Assembly: GCA_004525335.1 (NCBI GenBank)
Contig: SPCL01000054.1
Location: 1 to 12,406, forward strand
Reading direction: 5' to 3'
Origin: Thermodesulfobacteriales bacterium
GTDB lineage: Bacteria > Desulfobacterota_D > UBA1144 > Nemesobacterales > UBA2774
Length of the DNA: 12,406 bases
Position numbers and translations under genes: made by a program. Shown here piece after piece: positions 7,210 through 12,406 of the stretch (positions are counted from its first letter, which is position 1; each line of letters begins with the position of its first letter). Under the pieces are notes generated by a model. It did no database searches. It saw only the letters and a program-made list of their open reading frames with translations, and was not told the origin of the DNA.

Positions 7210-7265
7210 AAGAGACCTATGATTTATAGCTTAAATCTATATTAACAATTAACCAGAGGGAATAA

Positions 7266-8555
7266 ATGCCGGAACTGAGAATAATACGAAATTATGTGGG
7301 TATAAAAGATTCTCATACTATAGAGTCTTACAAGTCCAGGGATGGATACACTGCGCTTGGTAAAGCGCTGAAGATGGATCCCGACGATATAATAGATGAA
7401 ATTAAAAAAGCGGGTCTCAGGGGTAGGGGTGGAGCTGGGTTTCCTACAGGAGTAAAATGGAGTTTTATACAAAGGGATTCTAAAAAGCCTATTTATCTAT
7501 GCTGTAATGCTGATGAAAGTGAACCAGGAAGTTTTAAAGATAGAGAAATACTAGAGCAAGATCCCCATCAGATGTTAGAAGGAATTATGATAGCTTGCTA
7601 TACAATTAACTCCCACAAAGCATATGTATATATCAGAGGTGAGATGCCCTACGGAGCTAGTATTATAGAGGGAGCAATAAAAGAAGCATATGACGAGGGC
7701 TATCTAGGGGAAAACATACTTAACTCAGGGTTTGATCTGGACATTGTATTGTTCAGAGGAGCTGGGGCATATATTTGCGGTGAAGAGACAGGGCTTTTAG
7801 AATCGATTGAAGGGAAAAACGGCGAACCTAGGCCAAAACCCCCTTTCCCAGCACAGATTGGCCTTTTTGGATGTCCAACTATTATTAACAATGTAGAGAC
7901 TCTTGCCTGCGTTCCTCACATAATTAATAAAGGCCACCAATGGTTTTCAGAAATAGGGGTTCCAAAGAACACAGGAACCAAAATCTACGGACTATGTGGC
8001 GATATAAATAAGCCGGGGCTTTATGAAATACCCTTGGGCATTACTGCCAGGGATTTGATCGAAGAATATGGTGGAGGGATACCTAACGGAAGAAAAGTAA
8101 AGGCGATATCTCCAGGCGGCTCTTCTGCGCCTCTACTTACGGCTGATGAACTCGACATCACTCTTGATTTTGACTCACTGGCAGAGGCAGGCTCTATGTT
8201 AGGCACAGCCGGTGTTACCGTTATGGATGAGAGTGCTTGTATGGTTAGAGTTGCTCAAAATCTAGCTCATTTTTATAGAGATGAGTCCTGCGGTCAATGT
8301 GTGCAGTGTAGAGAAGGGACCTGGTGGCTTGAAAAAATGCTGACCATGATAGAGCAAGGTAAGGGGAAGATGGAGTACATAGATACTTTGTTAGATGCCT
8401 GCTCCCAGATGAGAGGTACTACCATATGCGCATTAGCTGATGGCTGTGCTATGCCTATTGAGTCCATTGTCAAGAAATTCCGTCATGAATTTGAAGAGCA
8501 TGTAAGGCTCGGCAAATGTCCGTTTGAGAATAAGCATATGGGAGATTGGTCTTAG
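7266..8555 (+). CDS. nuoF: NADH-quinone oxidoreductase subunit F (complex I)
   Basis: The 429-residue NADH-oxidising subunit of respiratory complex I; it binds NADH and FMN and carries the 4Fe-4S cluster N3. Visible in order: the glycine-rich NADH/FMN loop GRGGAGFPTG (53-62); the FMN segment NADESEPGSFKDR (81-93); GAGAYICGEETGLLES (165-180); an SLBB region at about 240-290; and the cluster ligands Cys342, Cys345 and Cys348 in S-C-G-Q-C-V-Q-C, with Cys388 in T-T-I-C-A-L. Length matches NuoF (about 420-450). There is no N-terminal thioredoxin-like 2Fe-2S domain and no C-terminal ferredoxin domain, which argues against HoxF, HndC or formate dehydrogenase FdsB. The start has AGAGGG at good spacing. 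Oddly, neither nuoE nor nuoG is adjacent: lhgO lies upstream and the convergent tatA downstream. Complex I subunit is the best call; a flavin subunit of another NAD-linked enzyme is less likely. Confidence 0.92.
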   Translation: MPELRIIRNYVGIKDSHTIESYKSRDGYTALGKALKMDPDDIIDEIKKAGLRGRGGAGFPTGVKWSFIQRDSKKPIYLCCNADESEPGSFKDREILEQDPHQMLEGIMIACYTINSHKAYVYIRGEMPYGASIIEGAIKEAYDEGYLGENILNSGFDLDIVLFRGAGAYICGEETGLLESIEGKNGEPRPKPPFPAQIGLFGCPTIINNVETLACVPHIINKGHQWFSEIGVPKNTGTKIYGLCGDINKPGLYEIPLGITARDLIEEYGGGIPNGRKVKAISPGGSSAPLLTADELDITLDFDSLAEAGSMLGTAGVTVMDESACMVRVAQNLAHFYRDESCGQCVQCREGTWWLEKMLTMIEQGKGKMEYIDTLLDACSQMRGTTICALADGCAMPIESIVKKFRHEFEEHVRLGKCPFENKHMGDWS

Positions 8556-8759
8556 TTTTAATGAGCATACAAGATATAAGTTTTATCTTCTTAAATATTG
8601 CAACTCTTAATTTTTAAATCAGAATACAAAAGGAATAAGTCTGTAGGTTCTTCGTCTGTAAAGGGGGGCTCTTGAATGAGTAATTAAACTCGCTTATTGG
8701 TAACGCTTATTAATTTAAGCTTATGAAGTGTAAAAGTCCAATGCCCGAGAGTGTTGTGC
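8556..8759. other. Convergent gap between nuoF and tatA
   Basis: Both flanking genes end here, so transcription from both sides should stop. No classical GC-rich hairpin with a T-run is seen. An AT-rich inverted repeat AAGATA-7-TATCTT (8571-8589) follows nuoF by 15 bases and might act as a weak terminator. Two short direct repeats are present: GTCTGTA (8639-8645, 8654-8660) and CGCTTATT (8691-8698, 8704-8711). There is also a run of six G (8663-8668). I find no gene. Confidence 0.45.
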
Positions 8760-9002
8760 TTATTGAACTTTTTCTATGTTTTTAGAAGTGGTTTCAGATT
8801 TGTCGAGGTCAGTGTCCTGAATTTTTTTAGAGTTGTCTTTTTCAGGGGTTACATCAATTTCGTCATCTTTGATCGATTTCCTAAAACCTTTTATCCCTTT
8901 TCCCAAAGAAGAGCCAAGATCTCCGAGCCTGCTAGGACCAAAAACCAGCAGCAGAATCCCTAAGATTATTAATAATTCCCAAACGCCAAGTCCACCAATC
9001 AT
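8760..9002 (-). CDS. tatA: Sec-independent translocase subunit TatA
   Basis: An 80-residue TatA/TatE-type component of the twin-arginine pathway, which exports folded proteins across the inner membrane. It has a short N-terminal membrane helix (residues 7-21) with a polar Glu9 at its start, then the conserved hinge F-G-P-S-R-L (21-26). An amphipathic helix follows with the TatA pattern L-G-K-G-I-K-G-F-R-K (33-42), and then a charged, disordered tail. The hinge and the LGKGIKGFRK pattern fit TatA better than TatB, and the short length agrees. The ATG at 9002 is preceded by AGAGG at about 8 bases. No tatC or tatB lies nearby. The gene follows ndh on the same strand with a gap of 102 bases that holds a promoter-like sequence, so it may be transcribed alone. 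Confidence 0.88.
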   Translation of the reverse strand: MIGGLGVWELLIILGILLLVFGPSRLGDLGSSLGKGIKGFRKSIKDDEIDVTPEKDNSKKIQDTDLDKSETTSKNIEKVQ

Positions 9003-9021
9003 AATTTATACCTCTCAGTAT

Positions 9022-9050
9022 ACAGTACCAATACGAGTTGCTAAAGTCAA
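9022..9050 (-). promoter_or_regulatory. Candidate tatA promoter
   Basis: On the minus strand, TTGACT (9050-9045, 5 of 6 matches) is followed after 17 bases by TACTGT (9027-9022), a poor -10 box. A better -10, TATACT, begins five bases further on but would need a 22-base spacer. The -35 overlaps one arm of the inverted repeat at 9047-9074. Confidence 0.35.
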
Positions 9051-9074
9051 CTTCATTGATCTTGCTTAAGTTGA
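9047..9074. repeat. Inverted repeat between ndh and tatA
   Basis: A perfect 7-base inverted repeat, TCAACTT (9047-9053) and AAGTTGA (9068-9074), has a 14-base loop. It lies 31 bases after the ndh stop on the minus strand. There is no T-run behind it in that direction, so a standard terminator is unlikely. Because one arm overlaps the -35 box of tatA, it could be an operator, or chance. Confidence 0.35.
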
Positions 9075-9104
9075 TATCCTTATTGGCTTAATAGTACTTA
9101 TTAT

Positions 9105-10427
9105 TCATTTCTTTTTCGAATCTACAAGTGGAAATGGATCCTCACCTGTAATTAGTCTAACGCCCCTTTTTCTGGTGAAGTAGTTCCAAGACCACCTGAA
9201 AAGCACTATTACTTTACTGTCGAATTCAATTAGGTATCTGATGTGAACAAATGCCCAAACAAGCCAAGCGAAAAAGCCTGCGAATTGAAACTTCCCCAAA
9301 TCTGCTACAGCTGAGTTCGTTCCTATTACCGCTAAATTGCCTTTCTCTTCATACTTAAATGGTTTTGTCTCTTTACCTTTTAATCTGTTTAGTATCAGTT
9401 TAGCTACATATTTGCCTTCCTGCATTGCAACTGTTGCTACTCCTGGTAATGGCTCTTGTCCTTCGAGTGACAAATGGGCAAGGTCTCCAACAATAAATAT
9501 ATTAGGGTGCCCAGGAACGCTCAGATCAGGATTAACTACAACCCTGCCGCTCTTATCAAGCTCTGCGCCGGTATTCTTAGATAAAGCTTTTCCTAGAGAG
9601 GAGGCTTTAACTCCGGCAGTCCATAGGATTGTTCTTGATTGTATTGTTTCGCTGTTCCCATTTCTGCTTATTATAGCGTTGCTGCCATTTATATCGGTAA
9701 CCATTGTATTTACTTTAATAGTTACCCCAAGTTTTTTAAGAAACTTATCAGCTTTTTCTGACAATTTTTTAGGATAGGTTGGTAGGACTTGATCTAGGCC
9801 CTCGACTAAAATAATTTTAGCATCTTCGGTATTAATATTTCTGAAATCATCTTTTAATGTAGTGCGCGTGAGCTCTCCAATAGTGCCTGCAAGCTCAACC
9901 CCTGTAGGGCCTGCTCCTATGATCAAGAAAGTCATCCACTCTTTTTGTTTTTCTGGATCGGTTTCTCTCTCTGCGGCTTCAAAAGACAGAAGTATTTTTC
10001 TCCGCATCTCAAGAGCGTCCTCAACTGTTTTTAATCCCGGAGCGGTCTGTGCCCAGCTGTCATGTCCAAAGTAATGGTGGTACGATCCTGTAGCGACTAT
10101 TAGAGTGTCATAGGTTATATCCCCGTCTCTGAAGATAACCTTTTTTTCTTGTGGAAGAATATCGGTTACCTCAGCTTTAAGCACGTAGGTGTTTTTATAC
10201 TTATTTAAAACTACACGCAGCGGAGAGGCAATATCCCCTGGGGATAACCAACCGGCGGCTACTTGGTATAAAAGGGGCTGAAACAGGTGAAAGTTCCGCT
10301 TATCGATTACTGTAACTTTAACCTTCCCTTCAGAGAGTATCTTCGCTGCATAAAGGCCGCCAAACCCGCCGCCCAACACAACAATATGATGTAGTTTGTA
10401 TACTTTGTTTATTTCATGCTCTGACAT
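9105..10427 (-). CDS. ndh: Type II NADH:quinone oxidoreductase (NDH-2)
   Basis: A 440-residue single-subunit, FAD-containing dehydrogenase that oxidises NADH and reduces quinone at the inner membrane surface without pumping protons. Two Rossmann units are visible: the FAD motif GGGFGG (19-24) ending in V-I-D-K-R (40-44), and the NADH motif GAGPTG (171-176) ending in I-L-V-E-G (206-210). Between them lies V-A-T-G-S (111-115). The second FAD contact is F-I-V-G-D (311-315), and P-G-V-A-T-V-A-M-Q-E-G (328-338) corresponds to the quinone-site region. The C-terminus (about 380-425) is aromatic and amphipathic (F-F-A-W-L-V-W-A-F-V-H), as expected for the membrane-binding part. The ribosome site before ATG 10427 is weak. 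It is divergent from the antiporter across 258 bases and followed by tatA. A related sulfide:quinone reductase is unlikely because its conserved cysteines are missing. Confidence 0.9.
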   Translation of the reverse strand: MSEHEINKVYKLHHIVVLGGGFGGLYAAKILSEGKVKVTVIDKRNFHLFQPLLYQVAAGWLSPGDIASPLRVVLNKYKNTYVLKAEVTDILPQEKKVIFRDGDITYDTLIVATGSYHHYFGHDSWAQTAPGLKTVEDALEMRRKILLSFEAAERETDPEKQKEWMTFLIIGAGPTGVELAGTIGELTRTTLKDDFRNINTEDAKIILVEGLDQVLPTYPKKLSEKADKFLKKLGVTIKVNTMVTDINGSNAIISRNGNSETIQSRTILWTAGVKASSLGKALSKNTGAELDKSGRVVVNPDLSVPGHPNIFIVGDLAHLSLEGQEPLPGVATVAMQEGKYVAKLILNRLKGKETKPFKYEEKGNLAVIGTNSAVADLGKFQFAGFFAWLVWAFVHIRYLIEFDSKVIVLFRWSWNYFTRKRGVRLITGEDPFPLVDSKKK

Positions 10428-10685
10428 TTCTTGTTGAGTAACCGTCCTTTTGTAATAATTTGCGTTCGAGTTTTTGAATGAATTTACCTGTAGTTTTTAG
10501 ATAGGGAATTAATTTGCAACCTGAATGTCTATAACTATCAGAAATTATCCGTTATTATAGAGATCTGAATTAGTTAAACTAAGGCTTTGAGTTTGCTCAA
10601 TTCTGTGAAATTGTTATTCATCTGGTAACTTATCATCAAATAATAAACATTCAGTCTTATTAATTGTGAATTACGGAAGAAAAAT

Positions 10686-12406
10686 ATGTCTGAGCACTTA
10701 TTAGTAGGTTTAGCAGCAATCATCGTACTAGGCATTGGAGCGCAGTGGCTAGCTTGGCGCATAAGTCTGCCTGCAATTTTACTATTACTGATTTTCGGTT
10801 TTATAGCGGGTCCCGCTACTGGTTTTCTAAACCCAAACGAGATTTTTGGAGATTTGCTGCTTCCTCTAGTATCTGTGTTGGTGGCAATAATTTTATTTGA
10901 GGGGGGGTTAAGCCTCAAGTTCTCAGAAGTCAGAGAGGTCACCTCAGTAATAAGAAACATGGTTACTGTCGGGGTATTGGTTTCGTGGGTGTTAACTTCA
11001 TTAGCTTCCTACCTTATCTTTGGGCTTGGACTGCAAATTTCAGTACTTTTGGGAGCGGTGCTAGTAGTTACAGGCCCTACGGTGATTATACCGCTGCTCA
11101 GGCATGTAAGACCCTCCGGAAGGGTAGGTTCTATTGTTAAGTGGGAGGGGATCATTATTGATCCGATAGGCGCCATTTTAGCGGTGCTTGTATTTGAAGT
11201 TATAATCTCAGGAGGATTAGAGAAAGCTACTGCACTAGTAGTAGTAAGTATTTTTAAAACTCTTATAATAGGAACTGTGCTCGGGCTTGCGGGAGCACAA
11301 TTAGTTGTTTTGATACTCAGAAGGCATTGGGTCCCTGATTTTCTTCAAAACCCCGTGACTTTAATGATAGTTGTTTTTGTCTTTGTCTGCTCAAATGTAA
11401 TTCAGATCGAATCTGGCCTTCTGTCCGTTACATTAATGGGGATTGCTCTTGCCAACCAGAAGATGGTAAGTATTAGGCATATAGTTGAGTTCAAGGAGAA
11501 CTTGAGTGTCTTATTTATTTCAGGCCTTTTTATTATTCTTGCGTCGCGCCTTACTCTAGATGAGTTAAATTACGTATTGAATTTTAAGGGTTTTGTATTC
11601 CTTTTCTTGATGATAGTCGTAGTGCGGCCGCTTAGTATTTTCATATCTACATATTTCAGCGACTTGCATTTGAAGGAAAAGCTGTTCCTCTCATGGATGG
11701 CCCCCCGGGGTATTGTGGCGGCGGCTGTAGCATCTGTGTTTGCACTCAGATTAGAACAAGCTGGTTATGAACAGGCAGAGCGTATTGTAGATATAACATT
11801 TTTGGTAATTACCGGAACTGTCGCGATCTATGGACTGTCTGCCTTTCAAGTGGCAAAGCGTTTGGGTCTCGCTAAACCTAATCCTCAGGGCATTCTGATG
11901 GTTGGTGCTCAGAGTTGGGCAAGGTCAATTGCAAAAATTCTTCATGAGAACGGTTTTCAAGTAACGCTAGTTGATTCTAACTGGGCAAACGTATCTGCAG
12001 CACGTCAAGATGGTTTAAAAGCATACTATGAGAACATCCTGATAGAAGATCTTTCTGAAGAGGTCGGGCTCGATGGTATAGGAAAGCTGATTGCTGTAAC
12101 GCGGAACGATGAGGTAAACTCACTTGCCGCTCTTCATTTTATAGAGGATTTCGGACGATCCCAGGTTTATCAGCTACATAAGATATCAAAGTTCAGCGCT
12201 AAGAGTGAGGAGAGTATCCCGCAACACTTGCGCGGACGCTTGTTGTTCGGATCTGAAGCAACGTACTCTTATCTTGACGAGAAATTTTCCTCAGGAGCAT
12301 CATTAAAAAAGACTCCTCTAACGGGTGAGTTTAACTATGATTCTTTTAAAGAACTCTATGGAGATAAAGCCCTTCCGATGTTTATAATAAAAGAAAATGG
12401 GGAGCT
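10686..12406 (+). CDS. CPA1-type Na+/H+ antiporter with C-terminal Rossmann domain, 3' end missing
   Basis: 573 residues are present and the frame runs off the right edge. The ATG at 10686 has GGAAG about 8 bases upstream. Residues 1-390 are a polytopic membrane domain of the monovalent cation:proton antiporter-1 (NhaP-like) family. Visible landmarks are F-E-G-G-L-S-L (71-77), TGPT (129-132), R-P-S-G-R (142-146), W-E-G-I-I-I-D-P (153-160) with the ion-binding-region Asp159, and W-M-A-P-R-G-I-V-A-A-A (337-347). From about 402 comes a soluble TrkA-N/RCK-like Rossmann domain: beta strand, V-G-A-Q-S-W-A-R loop (406-413), then V-T-L-V-D (426-430), whose Asp430 sits where an NAD ribose would bind. 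The usual G-x-G-x-x-G loop is altered to G-A-Q-S-W-A. A further soluble part follows (about 500-573). Ion exchange gated by a nucleotide or redox signal is an inference from this architecture. Confidence 0.88.
   Translation, partial: MSEHLLVGLAAIIVLGIGAQWLAWRISLPAILLLLIFGFIAGPATGFLNPNEIFGDLLLPLVSVLVAIILFEGGLSLKFSEVREVTSVIRNMVTVGVLVSWVLTSLASYLIFGLGLQISVLLGAVLVVTGPTVIIPLLRHVRPSGRVGSIVKWEGIIIDPIGAILAVLVFEVIISGGLEKATALVVVSIFKTLIIGTVLGLAGAQLVVLILRRHWVPDFLQNPVTLMIVVFVFVCSNVIQIESGLLSVTLMGIALANQKMVSIRHIVEFKENLSVLFISGLFIILASRLTLDELNYVLNFKGFVFLFLMIVVVRPLSIFISTYFSDLHLKEKLFLSWMAPRGIVAAAVASVFALRLEQAGYEQAERIVDITFLVITGTVAIYGLSAFQVAKRLGLAKPNPQGILMVGAQSWARSIAKILHENGFQVTLVDSNWANVSAARQDGLKAYYENILIEDLSEEVGLDGIGKLIAVTRNDEVNSLAALHFIEDFGRSQVYQLHKISKFSAKSEESIPQHLRGRLLFGSEATYSYLDEKFSSGASLKKTPLTGEFNYDSFKELYGDKALPMFIIKENGE

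Larger units (their letters stand above)
6820..7265. other. 446-base gap between lhgO and nuoF
   Basis: The gap holds no gene I would accept. Its left third contains an exact 18-base tandem duplication (6838-6873). The frame of lhgO stays free of stops after the lhgO TAA, from 6820 to the TAA at 7042-7044 (74 codons). A GTG at 6877 would give a 55-residue peptide, rich in Leu and Phe at its end, but there is no Shine-Dalgarno before it. A weak hairpin TCTTAA/TTAAGA (6947-6952, 6964-6969) is the only terminator-like structure, and it lacks a T-run. The right end carries the probable nuoF promoter. No tRNA or riboswitch-like fold is apparent. Confidence 0.6.

Noticed and set aside
8639..8711. 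Short direct repeats GTCTGTA and CGCTTATT as a possible CRISPR-like or attachment structure.
   Set aside because: The units are 7-8 bases, two copies each, with different periods and no spacers of constant length. No integrase or cas gene is near.
9337..9777. Plus-strand open frame of 146 codons opposite ndh.
   Set aside because: The ndh frame contains the FAD and NADH motifs and is certainly coding; this is its complement.
10529..10560. CTATAA/TTATAG inverted repeat as an operator between ndh and the antiporter.
   Set aside because: Six AT-rich bases with a 20-base separation are expected by chance. I found no promoter boxes I trust on either side.
10587..10600. Inverted repeat TTGAG-TTTG-CTCAA in the ndh/antiporter gap.
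   Set aside because: The stem is only 5 bases with no T-run, and it does not coincide with a convincing promoter. Chance is likely in AT-rich DNA.
10574..10960. Minus-strand open frame of 128 codons.
   Set aside because: It is antisense to the 5' part of the antiporter gene, whose frame runs open to the window edge with clear CPA1 motifs. It has no ribosome site.

Overview
The window comes from an AT-rich (roughly 35-40% GC by eye), densely coded bacterial chromosome. The gene content points to a Gram-negative organism with aerobic respiration. It has an AsmA-type envelope protein, a secreted protein with a Sec signal peptide, a Tat translocase subunit, complex I subunit NuoF, a type II NADH dehydrogenase, and the quinone-linked L-2-hydroxyglutarate oxidase LhgO. 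I cannot fix the lineage. A deltaproteobacterial-like or Dadabacteria-like group is only a guess from gene style and base composition. No rRNA, tRNA, CRISPR, phage, transposon or integrase sequence is visible, and this reads as a core-genome stretch.

Layout. (1) 1-3163, minus strand: the 5' part of a gene for a secreted LolA-like/DUF6503-like protein with a good promoter, then a large AsmA-family gene. (2) 3435-6819, plus strand: a small unknown gene starting at TTG behind a perfect Shine-Dalgarno sequence, two tandem paralogous alpha/beta hydrolases, and lhgO. The last three genes are closely spaced and probably form an operon. (3) 6820-7265: a 446-base gap with an exact 18-base tandem duplication, a stop-free frame in register with lhgO, and a likely nuoF promoter. 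(4) 7266-8555, plus: nuoF standing alone, with no nuoE or nuoG beside it. (5) 8760-10427, minus: ndh (NDH-2), then tatA. (6) 10686 to the end, plus: a CPA1-type Na+/H+ antiporter with a C-terminal Rossmann/TrkA-N-like regulatory domain, running off the window.

How the genes fit together. The right half is about membrane energetics. NuoF and NDH-2 are two alternative NADH entry points to the quinone pool, one proton-pumping (as part of complex I) and one not. LhgO also delivers electrons to quinone, and the antiporter uses or adjusts ion gradients. The left half is envelope maintenance (AsmA and the secreted protein). The hydrolase pair has intact catalytic residues and a shared, distinctive lid region, but its substrate is unknown. 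I see no clear novel defence or mobile system. The most original items are the hydrolase pair with its signature lid, the small gene upstream, the orphan nuoF, and the repeats in the non-coding gaps.
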